NCBI GenBank assembly: GCA_016785225.1
Contig: JAFBJZ010000512.1
Span: 7,415,001-7,479,000, forward strand
Reading direction: 5' to 3'
Source of the DNA: Psettodes erumei
Taxonomy: Eukaryota; Chordata; Actinopteri; Pleuronectiformes; Psettodidae
DNA: 64,000 nt
Below, one piece after another: positions 1-12,300 of the stretch. Within the stretch, counting starts at the first letter, position 1. The number at the start of each line of letters is the position of its first letter. The notes under the pieces were generated by a model that saw only the letters and a list, made by a program, of their open reading frames with translations, was not told the DNA's origin and made no database searches. The translations under genes were made by a program, and so were the position numbers.

Positions 1-2112
1 TAGGCTGAGTGTGAGTGTGAGAGAGTTTGTCATTCCACCCAATAAGCCTGAATATAAGGTGTTTGCTTAATTCCCTGCCGAGGTAGCGGGCTCCTGACTG
101 CCCTGGCAGGAAGAGCTCCAGGCTGACATACACGCAATGTAATGGAGGAAATATATGCAAGGCCTGTGTCACCACAAACTCCAAGCTGTCAATTACTTGC
201 CAGTGGTGACAGAGTGTGTCTATCGACTTGGAAGACAGCTACGGCCCCACACACCTATGTGCGCACGCAAACGCAGAGGTACACAGGCATATACACATTA
301 TACTTACACACACACCGGTGCACACGCATGTGGCCTTCCTTCTCCAAGCTGACAGCAGAATAAATCTAAAACTCCCCCCTCCATCTTTCATAAGTTAATA
401 TCAGCCCTCCATGTGCCATGTTAGAGGAACTTCTCTCCTCCTGACTTTGATAGGACCAGAAATCTTATAACACAAATATTTCCTATCACATAGAGAAAAA
501 CCTTTATCACTGCCAAAGAATAAAAACTGGGTGTTTTTCCACTTTCCTGCCTTTCTCCCCAGTTATTTGCTGAGTTTGTCCTTGAAAGGTTCACAAGCAG
601 TTCATGTGATCCAAAGATGCAGCAGCAGTGACCTCGTCTGAGCTGCCTATTTGCAAGACAATATTTAATGAGAAGGAAAAAAAGCCTTTGTTTTACTTCC
701 GTTCGTTTCAGCCAATATTTCAAGTGCAAGAGTAATACCAATTAAAAGAGAGAAACAATGACCGCATTTTATAAATAACTAAACTGATGGTGAGCTTACC
801 CATCAGAGTGTTTGCATGGCTTGCAGGCTTTCCCTCAGATGCCAAAGGAGAATCAAGGTCTTTTGAATTAGTCATGAAGGAAGAGAATAGAGGGTTTCAG
901 GTCCAAAAAAGACACCTGAAACTGATTATATCGCTTGCAACAAGTTGGCACTGCTCCAGACCTCATCTTTCCACCTTAAGTTGGGAGACATTAGAACAAA
1001 AGAAAGGGAGATGACCATTGTTTGATTAAAGTTTTTGGCTTAAATATTTGTCTGTTGTGTCTATATTTTTACTTCTCCTTTCCAGCCTGCCACAAGCAGG
1101 GTCGAAAGGATCATTCTCAAGACCATACTGTTCAGAGGTTAAGCTTACTTGAAGGGAGAAAAATCAGGAGGAAAATGCTTCCCTTGAATGAAAACATATG
1201 GCAGTGTGTAGTGCTGTGACAGTGTGTACCAAGTTTTCCTCACTTTTTCCTTTCATGTAATTGCTGCTCTGAGATGACAGTCTTTCCCGTGGGGTATTTT
1301 TGTTCACTTTATATTTGTCTAACTCATGCCATTATTAAAATGAAGTGCACATACAGTTTTTTTTTCGGGGGTGAAACCTCAAAGACCCTCCAAACAATCT
1401 TCCAGGGTGACGGGTATTGATAAATACAGTAAATGCTGGTCCTCCAACAAATACTTTTGATGGCCTGCCATTTGTGTGCAAGATGTTTGTTTTCCTTTCC
1501 TGCATTGTTAATGTTTTGGACCTGTGCTTCAGCAACAATATTCATGCACACAAAAGCCCAAGGGTATCTTTTGTTAATGTTGCTTCCAATTGCCAAAGCT
1601 GAATCAGGTAGTTTTGTGATAAATTGGAATTCATTATTTCTCAAGGATCATACTGCCATCCTTTTCATAATGAAGGTGAACTTTGATGGCAGGGTAAAAA
1701 GAAAAAGAAAGGAGAAAAAAAGGAACCTACCGAGGAATTACAAGTTTTCATGCTGAAAAACAAGACAAGTCAAAAATCGCTGTCCATGGTGCAAGCTCTG
1801 CTCTCTGCTGGGAGTGTGTGCGCTGTTTTATTGCTAATTCAGCCAGGGATGCACTTCACGGCGAGTCGAATTTGCTGACCAATGATAGGTCGCTAATAAG
1901 ACACATTGTTTCCAACAGTAGGCCTGGCTATGTAACAGTGAGTGCAATTATGCTGTTGTTGTTTCTTAGAAAACATGCTTATGCAAAGAAGTGACTTTTG
2001 TCTGCTCACCTGAGTTGTAATTATTATTGGAGCATGCAGTATATTATGGAAGCAGAGTCTCAGAGTAGTTTAGAACTGTGACAACTCAGTGGGGCTAAAC
2101 TTTAGTTAATCG

Positions 2113-2155
2113 TGTTTTTGTTTTGTTTTGTTTTGTATTTTGTTTTTGTTTTTTG
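2113..2155 (+). repeat. TTTTG-rich low-complexity tract
   Basis: Several TTTTG pentamers in a row (gttttgttttgttttgt) with slightly irregular flanks. Confidence 0.8.
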
Positions 2156-4602
2156 AATAGCGCTAGTTGCTCTATTACCATGCTAGTAATCACAGTATTT
2201 TTGTACATTTGTACTTTGTGTTCTTTCGTATGTGTTTTTTGCTGTCTTCGTTTCAACATTTAAGATAAAGGAAACCAGCCATATCAATATCTGGCTTACT
2301 GAATGCTGCTGTTGGATTTGTGTGACTGTGTGAGGCAAATTCTGAGCCATTCAAACCAAAAAAGAGAAAATTTTGCAGCTGTCCAATTATGAGTTTACAG
2401 AATGCATATATATGAATATTTCTTTTTTAAACTATACTGTAAGATACCGATGTGTCTCCTACAAAAACCAAGCCTCTCAGTCAAAACACAGGTAGAGATA
2501 ACATATCCTGAATAGCATTTGTTCTGGGAAGAAATATCACTGCAATATTTATATGACACTGCCTTTTCTGCTGTCTCAAACATGAGATGGATTGATAACT
2601 ACATCTCCGAGGCTGCGAACAGGTGCATGGTTATGGAAGACAGACTGTATGTGGGATTTTTCAGCAGAAGGAGGAAGAATGACGCAAATACATCTGTGCC
2701 CTCGAAAAAACAACAGCACCAACTGTGTGCAGGTGTTTGGTTCATTTGAATGCACACAACATAATGCAAACTTTAATTGCTGTCACAAACTAATGATTGG
2801 AATAAGTCTTTTTATTTTTTTACTGTGCTTCAGGAGCCCAAATTTAAGATTTCCTGCCTTTTGCCCTAACACACATACACACACATACTGTAGCTACATA
2901 ACACAACTCAGCCGGGTGGTGAACAGCAATGTCAGCACCCTCCCAATCTGTGGAGAGAAGCTTCTGGGGCTGCACATGGCTGCGTGGTGACGGAGCAGGC
3001 GCTGCATGTCTTTGACAGCTCTGGCATCTCCCCCACTCCTCATCTCATCTTCGCCCTTCCTTCCCTCCATTTTATTTGACACCATTCATTTGGTGGATCA
3101 CGACACCAACACTACCGAAAGATTGCTAAGTACTTTTCATAGTGCACCTATTAATTTTTTTTTTTACCAAATATTTGTCTTGTCCATACCCCAGCCTTTC
3201 AATCTTCTCTTATTTGTCCTTTATTCCATTAATTTCTTCCAGCTTCTCCTTTTTTATTTACACCCCCAGTTTATTCATCTTTACTATGCTGCAGTGCACA
3301 CTTTCCTGAAAATCAATCATTTGCTATATATATAGTACAGCCTGCCATCTGCCATTCTGTTTTTGAGAGTTTGAGAGTGTTTATTTCTCTCACCTTATTC
3401 TCCATTCAATTATGTCACTCATCCACTTTATTGGGTGTGCATGGGCACACACACATCTGAGGATCTCCTGGCCTTCAAACAGATGTACAATGACAGCACT
3501 TGAAGAGGACCAGTGATTTGGGCCACTGAGCCACACGTCTCTCCATTCCACCTGTGCTGGGTATTCCTCTCCTTGCCTTTTTGTCTTCTTTTTTCCTGAT
3601 CTATCTATCACAAACTCTGCAAGCTGTCGCAGTGGGGTGACAGGCGGCCCCGTGCAAGTAGACTTCCGAAATAGACAGACAAGTCAGGAAAGCTTATTGT
3701 TGTTCAGGACACGTCCGCTGAAGCACAGCACTACAGCGGCTGCAAAACGCAAGCCTTGCCCTCCTCTTTACCAACCACAATTCTTGTGAGGAACCCTTGC
3801 TCATTCATTTGTCTCCAAATTGCTTTTCCTCCCTTGCTCATGCTCCTGGAAAGCTGGAGTGGTTGTGGGATTTCGCTGGCCACTCTGGAGAAGTTCGCCC
3901 AAATATTGGTTTGGCCTGTAAAACACAGCAGATTTCACCGTCAGCAGCACCAGTTGTTACCTGAATGAAGAGGACTTGTTAGCCTAAGCCAGCACATATT
4001 ATCAGCTGCCTCTCACATAAGTTTTATGCTTTGTTTCAGTGAGATTTTATGTTCAGTATTTGGAGGATTCATAATTAAGGCAAAAAACAGCTTTATGAAC
4101 CCAAGGTTTTATTTAGGCCCTCCTTGGGGGTGACAGACCTACTACCTTACACCGTTGAGTTAATTACATGTCAATATGCCTTGGTCTCATTTATGGATAT
4201 CTTTGATTATGCAGTAAAAGGAGATGATCTCACTGAACTCCAAGCTTTCTGACATCACTGTGTCTTTTTTCTTTTTGATTGAGGTGTACAAAATAAGGTA
4301 GATTTGGAGGAAATACATAGATGAATCCCAAGTCTTATCTCAGACTGGGTGAGGTGATGTACCCACATAAAATTTTAGCAGCCTTAAAATAAAATACTGG
4401 AATTACCTATCTAAGGGGCTAGAAAAGGTTATTGTAAGTTGAGACAGAACAATTGGATTTTTCCCCTCAAAAAAAGAAAAAAACACTGCTCGATGCTTAT
4501 AACCCATGTAATGAAACATGATGTAACAAAGCAATGGGTCAAAACTTACTCCAACAAACCCTTTCAAATGATGTTAATAATGGCTGTATATCAAGTTGAA
4601 AC

Positions 4603-4635
4603 TGCATGCCTTACATCTTTGATGTAAGGCATGCA
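4603..4635. repeat. perfect 15-bp inverted repeat with a 3-base loop
   Basis: The left arm tgcatgccttacatc (4603-4617) is the exact reverse complement of gatgtaaggcatgca (4621-4635), separated by ttt. Pairing stops at both outer ends (c opposite c). Function unknown. Confidence 0.9.
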
Positions 4636-4799
4636 CTCCTTCATAGCTGATATGCATCAGTTATCCTTGAGTTTTAATCACTGAAATAGGTGTGAATGTC
4701 AGTGTTCGTGAATATGTATGTTCACATTGTCCATGTCCATGCATGCATAGAAGAATGCAAATCTGAGAATGCGCTGAAAGGGATTACATTATTATCCCC

Positions 4800-5060
4800 A
4801 AGAAAAAACTATAGTAAGTGGAGTCGGGTTTGCAGTGAGTCAGCCCTGTAATTAAAGAGGAGCGATCAATCTGTACCACTGACCACACTACTTATGCCAA
4901 GTCCATCGAATAGCTGCAGTAAAGAGCTAATTTAAAACCATTAGGGACTGCCGAGTTTGCAAACAGCCCAGTAATGATGATGGCTGATTCAAGTTCAGGG
5001 CTTGGCCTCTGTGTAGCTGTCAGACCTGGCAGTTATGCGGCAGGATCAGTGGAAGATCTC
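4800..5060. promoter_or_regulatory. candidate conserved non-coding element in the 5' intron
   Basis: Balanced-composition DNA without simple sequence, containing TAATTAAAG, GCTAATTT, CCATTAG and a nuclear-receptor-like half-site. It reads like deeply conserved vertebrate non-coding sequence, but no alignment is available. Confidence 0.25.
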
Positions 5061-8000
5061 AGATGAATAGAAAAAAACCTAAATATTACCTATTCAAATG
5101 AATCATTCCTGACCATTCATTTGTATTCAGTCCTGTATTTGTGATTCCTACTTAATTTACTTAATCCTCTTGGTAGGACATTAGGTTTTGATGGTCTTCC
5201 TCAACCTCAGCCTGTGGGGTGCTGCGTGCTGTACTCCGACCCATGTCAGGGCCCCATAAACTTAGCTGTCACAGTTCGCCACAGTTTGTTTTCCTCAGTT
5301 CAGTCCATGTTATTGCACCCTTTTGGATTCAATCGTCACTTATTCTGAGCACATGCCCTAGCCATTCAATTCAGCAGTGTTTGATCACCAGTATTCCAGT
5401 CACCAGTCGTCATCTTGTATAGCTGCTCATCTAAGAGATTCTCAGTGGATGTGTCAGATTTTCCTGAGCCATGCAACATAATTGAATTTGCCCCCACTCA
5501 CAGTGATTAATTCACCTGGAGTGACATTAATGTACATCAGATGGGTTTGACAGGCCCTGATTATCAAGGCCCGTTTGTTTGGTGAACCTGCTCTGTCTGT
5601 TAAATTTCTCCTGCAGATGGCTTATGCTTTGAGGAGAGAATAGCACGGTCATCTGCAGAGTCTACATCTAGAAGTTGGGAAAACAGTTTCCACTGGATGC
5701 CCCTGTGTCCTCAGTCTTTTGGCTGCTGTCTTTCTCATAATCCAGTCAAGCTTTTGGTGGTGGCGATCTCAAAACGATGCCAGAGCAGCACAAACTGAGT
5801 GCCAGTTACACAGAAAACTGTTTCAGTCCATGCTGTCACAAACTGTCTCCACATTGGCAACTTCTACACACAATAAGAAAAAAATGAAGGAAGAAAAGAT
5901 ACAGAGGTATGGAGACAGGTTGTAGGCAGCCAAGCATGTCCTTCTTCTCCTTGTCTGTTCACCAGTCACCCTCAGTGTTGTGTTGGCAGGCAGCCCTCCA
6001 GGGGGACATGACCTGAAAGTGTAGCAGTGTACTATTTGGTCTTTCTGCGACCTCTTCTCTCCTATGGAGCTCCACTATGCACAAAATCATAAACTCCTCT
6101 TGCACTCTATGCTCTGACATCCCTCACTGGAAAACATAAGGCTGAATAATAGCAAGCAACTGAGGCTATTAAAGAGCAAACAGTGACTTACTGGAACAGT
6201 CTGCAAGGGTATAACCACATTCATTAGTTGTGTTGCCTTTTGACCCTGTGGCTGGTATTTATAGATGCTGATATGTGAAAAACTGTATGTGTAAAGGAGG
6301 ACTATGTCCTTCAAGAGAAATCAGAAAGTCTCCGATCTTTCTTTCCATGAGAGTTTTTGAGCATTTGTAAGCAATAACAAGAAAATCAACTCATGTGGAT
6401 GTGAGGTGCACGAAGCCTATCATTCATTTATTGTCAGACTTTTCTTTTCATCTCCCTCTCTCCACAAAAAAAGAAACCATTTTACGGCTGCCTTATATCC
6501 CTGATATTTAATTAATGTTCCACTCATGTGTGCAAGAAAGCAGTGACAGTAAGCCAGTAACACTGGATCTTTTGCAATCAGCTGTCACCGTGCAATAAGA
6601 GTTTTGTTCATTTTCTTTAGTGACAAATGGAAGAGCTGTCTCCAGAGCCCCAGCTCATACTGCTTTTCACATCACATCTGCTTTTCACTCCCCATCTCAT
6701 TTGCACACCATAACTCCGTTGTTAACATAAGAATAAACTCATGTGATCTTCTTGACCTTGCTTCCACTTGCTGATGAGGGCCCATAAGGTGATCACACTC
6801 TCACAAAGATTCTCTCTTTCTTGCCTAGATCAGCACACTCTGTTGTCTGATCTGCTCGCGCTGACCTGAGATTCCTCTACACCTCTCCCACCCATCAGCA
6901 TATTAATGAAGACCAGATGAAAGGCTAGCCAGTGAGAATTTACACTGCAAAAGCAAACTCTAAAACGAACAGGATCCAGCAAGTGGGAACTGCATTTGAA
7001 ATAGGTTCCACTGGTTCAGTTGGTCAGAGTTAGTCAGATCTAGTTTAGACTCCAGACCACATGCCTCCCACACTGTTCTGATTTAGTTTGTACTTACTGT
7101 AAATGTGTGCTAATGTGTTATCTGATAATTTGGACCAACAACCTTTTAGTCAGCAATTTTATGTAATGGTATTTATCATACCAATGAAAGACCAAACTGC
7201 CGCCCTAATCAGCCATACCAGCTGAAGACTAAGATGAGCTTGTCTGTGATTCTGGAGTGCAATGCTTCTGTGGATGACCTTCAATCCCCAATGGGCTGCT
7301 TCACTTGTTCCATATCATGCTACAAATCATACACGGCCATTTGTGCAATGGAATGTATTTAAGGTCAAAGACGCAATCCTCAAGATATTAGTCCTGGTTA
7401 ACTGTGGTCACCGTGGCAACCTCAAGTTTAGTTTAGGAGGACAGCAAACACTCTTTCAGCAACTATTTTGACAGAAACACAACTTCTGTCGTGTATCTGT
7501 TTAAGGTCCAACCTAAAGAGAATAATGACTACAACTGCAGTCTGATTGCATTTGGACAAGGTGTTTGCACAAAACAACAGGAACAGGAGTGTGTTACCTT
7601 GCTGAGGAGTTGAAGATGTGCAAGACTGTCACTTGCAGTGCTACCTAATCTATCTACCTATCTAAGAACTGTAACTGTGAATGCTTCTCCTCATTCCATT
7701 ACAATCTGCAAAAAATATCTGCTGACAAACAAATAAAAAAGCATGTTGAAAATGACCATGTCTTGTTTAGTTTGATGCATCTTTGATAACTGATGAACAT
7801 TGCAATACGTTTGCTTTTACTGCATCACTAGAAAATCACTCTGTTGACTTGCAACTTCTAATGAGAAACAGCACCACTGTGTAATGATTGAATTGCATTA
7901 GCAATGACTTAATGCAGCGATGATACAGCATTAGTAGAGTGAACAGTAAACAGTTTGGGAGGCATAAAAATTAACGGCAACACTGTATTTTGTGCTGCAT

Positions 8001-9148
8001 CATTTCATTTGAATCCCTTTTACACAGGATGTAATTTCAATCCATCTGGGAACAGCAGATACAAATTTATAAATCTATTATACATAAGTAGGTAAAATAG
8101 GTAATTACAGAAGGGTTTGTTTGATCATTTTAAAAATAGATTTACAGAACTTAAAATTGACTGAAGGGCTATGTCTAATTATGGCCTTTTTATATTCATT
8201 GTCATTGAATGTACAAAACAGTATCCCAAATTAAATTATTTTTCTTTCATTCACCTCAGAGCTGTCTGACAGCATAAATCTAACCCATAACAACCTTCCT
8301 TCCAATCATGATGCTTTTACAGAGGAATATGGAAGCTGCCTGCAGCCTTTGATTTCATCTTGCCCCAGATCTGCATTGTAATGAGCACTCAGGTCAATCA
8401 ATAATTCACTGCAGTTTCACTTATTAACAAGTAAAAGACAAAAAAAAACACAAGAAAAAAAACAACAGATGAGCTCATGGGTAACACAAGAATAGGGCTT
8501 TAATCAGCTCCGTTTAGAGACACTGTTGTGATCCTTTCTTTGTATTTGTCAAAGCTGAGAGGGGGAACATTATATTACATTAATGCTGACATTTATGTGT
8601 GCACTGTATTTTTAACAGGGGAATCACAACTGCTTTAATGGATGGCAGTGTTGATTGTTATTTAGATATTCACGCTGTTACTTGTGCAATGATTTTTGTG
8701 CCTTAAACGTGACACTCTACTGCTTGTTTTCCATTATGTGCCAGGTAAATCTGCATCTCTCTGTGAAGTCATTACTTTCCCTTTACAAGTAACAAGTGCT
8801 GGCATTGTAAGTCCACTATGGGAATGAACTGCATGGCGAGGTTAAGTGTCATGCAGTCAAATGCTTGCAGGTGCTATTTGTAGTGGTTCAGCATATATTT
8901 TCAATACCACAGTATTGTGAAAGTGCAATATATCAGACAAATAAGACTGAGGAATGTAAAAACAACAATAATGTGCCCTTAATCAGCATTTATCAACAAA
9001 ATAACACAGTGCATATTGATTAAAAATTCAATTACATGTTTGCATACTTTACTAATACAATTTTACAGTGAATATTGCATTAGCTAACACCATATCTTCC
9101 ATGCATTATCATATGGCTAAGGAATCCCCTTTCTTTCTGTATCAACAG

Positions 9149-9306
9149 TTCCCCCAGAGGACCCAGTCATCAGTGGAGGACCAGTGGTGAGCCTGAGGGC
9201 TGGTGACCCACTCAATCTGACGTGCCATGCTGACAACGCCAAGCCAGCAGCCTCAATCATTTGGATCCGCAATGGAGAGGTCCTTAATGGGGCCATGTAC
9301 TCCAAG
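9149..9306 (+). CDS. kirrel3: kirrel3 exon: first half of Ig domain 2
   Basis: Acceptor tttctttctgtatcaacag, donor gtaagc. The first two bases complete a valine codon, and 52 codons follow, ending in phase 0. The peptide starts PPEDPVISGG and carries the first Ig2 cysteine in NLTCHADN, with an N-linked glycosylation sequon NLT, and the Ig core tryptophan in SIIWIRNGE. It is nearly identical to the mammalian KIRREL3 Ig2 strand region. The internal ATG at 9184 is not a start, because the reading frame and homology extend 5' to the splice acceptor. Confidence 0.95.
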
Positions 9307-12300
9307 GTAAGCATAGAGGTGTGTGTCATACCAGGTTTGTTGACTGGCCAGGGGTTAGGGATGTAATAGCGGGTGAGACTTGCAAGGTGGCTGTGCTTTC
9401 ATTCTCAAGAGCAGCTCTTTTTATGTGAAAGGAAACTGTGATAGAGAACAAAAACAGCTGTTACTTAACATTTACCATGTCACTGCTTTTCCATAAATAA
9501 AAACATAAGCATCCATGGGACGTCTGAGAATGACTACCTGAGTCATTTGTGGGCATTTTGCGTCAGCCTCAGAAATGAAACCCCTTGAAAACCTTTTTTT
9601 TTTTTAAAGATGGCTGGCCTTTTTTACCTAGTATACAAATCAACTCAGACAAGCACATGCCAAGATCATGGAACTATCAGTGACTGCATTTCTCTCTGGT
9701 GTTTTAATTTCCTCCTTCAGTAGCATTTCTCTCTCTTCATCTTCCCAACCTGTTCTAAATTCTACATTATTTATTTCTGTGCTGGAATCTGTCTGAACCT
9801 TTTGAAGGCACAGTGCAATTCTCGATGACAGATCACGTTCCTACTCTTGATACCATAGTTCACAATAGCCACTGTTCACACCCTCCTGATGTCATGATCA
9901 TAACCATACACACCCCAGAATCTTGATTGATGTTAGCCCTCAAGGCTAATCATGCAATCAACACTGTCATGTCCTATTTCCATTTGAACAAAAGACATAA
10001 AGAGACCAGGCACTTTAGAATACACCCCCCACCACCACCCATGCTGCCTCATCCTATTATCGGCTTTTTTCAAAGACCAGATAAATGCCATTGATTGGAC
10101 TTGGGTATGGCACCGGGCCGATTTGAACACAGTGATTACTGGAGGTGCCGCTTACCAATGGTGGGCGGACAGTGCTCCTCCTGCCTTGTCTTCCTCTCAG
10201 AGCAAAGGCAGACATGAGGACGTTCTGTGCTGGTAGGTGATGAATGCCCACATGCCTGCGCTGAACCCAAGTATGTCCCTCTTCCCTCTTATCTCTATTG
10301 CCCACCATTAAAAAGCAATGGGTTCGATTAAAAGAAGATGACTCTTTTTGGGTCCAAAAAGCAGTGGCGGGGGACATTTTGTAAGCATAATCATCTGCTC
10401 TGATGGTCTTCTCATATCCCACAGATGAAGAGGACTAATGTGAGCAGATGTGGTGGTGGATTCACAGAAATGGCTTTCCTGATGGTGTCATATCTAATGG
10501 TAGCTCTGACCCAATGATAATTCCCCACTAAGGCATTCAAAAACCTCTTCTCTCTGACCTCTTTGAAAACTATTTACTGGACCAGTGGTTAAAGAGAAAG
10601 AGGGGAGGGGGCACCCAAAATAATTAAGAGGCAGAAGATTGTCAATGTGAGGTGAATGGTTCAAAAATGAAGGCAGAGGAAATTAATGAATAATGTTCTC
10701 TCTTCCCCCAAACACTCAAATCCCTCTGTGGCAAAACAGCACAGGAGCGTTTGTAAAATTCAGCCTCAAGGTCTGTGCTGTGGCTTGGAGGTGTGCTCCC
10801 TTCCTCTGTGATACTCTTGCACTGGAATGGGACAACAAATCATCTGAAAAACATGATGGATACCAGAAAGTCGTTCTTCCCAATGTGCTACATATTTTCT
10901 GAATGCTCTGGTGGCAAGCTGAGAAGTGAGCAGGAGACTGGGGAGTTTTCTTAGTGTTAGGAGATTTAAAAATATATAACAACATTTTTATGAAATGCAT
11001 GGTCTTGCTGGCAAGAACAGAATAGCATTTTTATTGTGTACTCTCTCAGTTTTGCAGTAAAATCATGTCGTTGTTTCATGCCAGGTAAAATTGCTAAAGT
11101 TTACATGAAGCTGCTCTGTTGATAGTTATCATTTCCAGCAGAGCCATATTTTTCACCTTTTTTTTTTTACCTATGAGTGTTCACATTTTGCTCCCATATG
11201 TCATGATCATTTATGTGATTACAAAATTTGATTGGATTATAATGAACACACCAGCTCAGTATGGTGGGTGGGAAAATACTTACAAACAGTAATAGATTAA
11301 AATTTAAGTGGGCATTAAACATGTCAACTTTTTGTTTTGGTTTTTTTTATTGTGAGACAGGCATATTGTTCCCCAGTTGAGGAGAATATTAAAGTCACTA
11401 AAGGTCTTTTAATTTCAACACTAATATATTTCATTGTGCCGGTTTTAACAGATCTCAAAAGATTTTGGCAAGCTAATTAACTTCATTTATTTGGCCTTAA
11501 AATTAAAAATGTGAGCTGAAATATACTTAACTTCAATTAACTGCTCTTAACAACTTTGAAATTTGAAATGATCTTTTTGAAGTGAGATAAGAAATCTATT
11601 TTACCAGCTACCATGGTAGAAAATATATATATTTTTACAGCTTCATAAATATATAGTACAATGTTATACTGTAGCAATACATTGTTTTAATGAAAGAAAT
11701 CTTATGTTTAAACATGACTGATTAAAAAGAACCCAGTGAAACATTTCATAACAAGTCAAAGGCGTATTGGATGGTTATCAGAATATTGATGATGTATAAA
11801 TTACTATCTTTTGCTTACTTGGTAAATTCAGTACCATCCCTGAGAGGCTTCTCTCCTCTGTATTCCCTACCCAATCAAGGCTTTCCCTGCATGCCAGCCA
11901 GGTCTCAGTGGGTCATTTTAATTTCTGACCATTTTAAATGACTTGAGGGTTGAATGAAAAACTCATAAAGGATGAGTAATAAGGTTGTCTTAATCTCTCC
12001 CATGTACTCAAATCTCATCCAAATTAAATAGTTAGAGGAGATAAGGATGATATGGCTTTATAATAAAGTCACACTTCCATCAGCATTCATAAATAGAAAT
12101 TTAGGCCAAATCTTGTGCAAATACAATGACTCAAAGAGTAACAACTTTTCATCCAAACCCAGCATAGACATGTACTCTACAGTAGAGCTGGTGTATGTAG
12201 TATTTTAATGAGATGGCAAATTAATCCAGATGATTATTCAAAAAACATATTAGAGTATATGTTTCTAAAATTACAGGCTGTAAAAAAAGAAGCCCATGGG

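Larger units (their letters stand above)
1..9148 (+). other. kirrel3: kirrel3 intron, 3' part (upstream of the first Ig2 exon)
   Basis: No exon-like sequence was recognised. Ig1 would be expected upstream, and no Ig1-like peptide is visible here. The intron holds CA-rich low complexity at 240-330, a TTTTG-rich stretch at 2113-2155, a perfect 15-bp hairpin at 4603-4635, candidate conserved blocks near 1800-1970 and 4800-5060, and a possible degenerate retroelement relic at about 5180-5850. Confidence 0.85.

Noticed and set aside
9184..9366. Open frame starting at an ATG inside the first Ig2 exon
   Set aside because: The homology and frame continue upstream to the splice acceptor at 9148, and the 3' end of the frame runs into the intron. 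The ATG-like start is a shadow of the exon.
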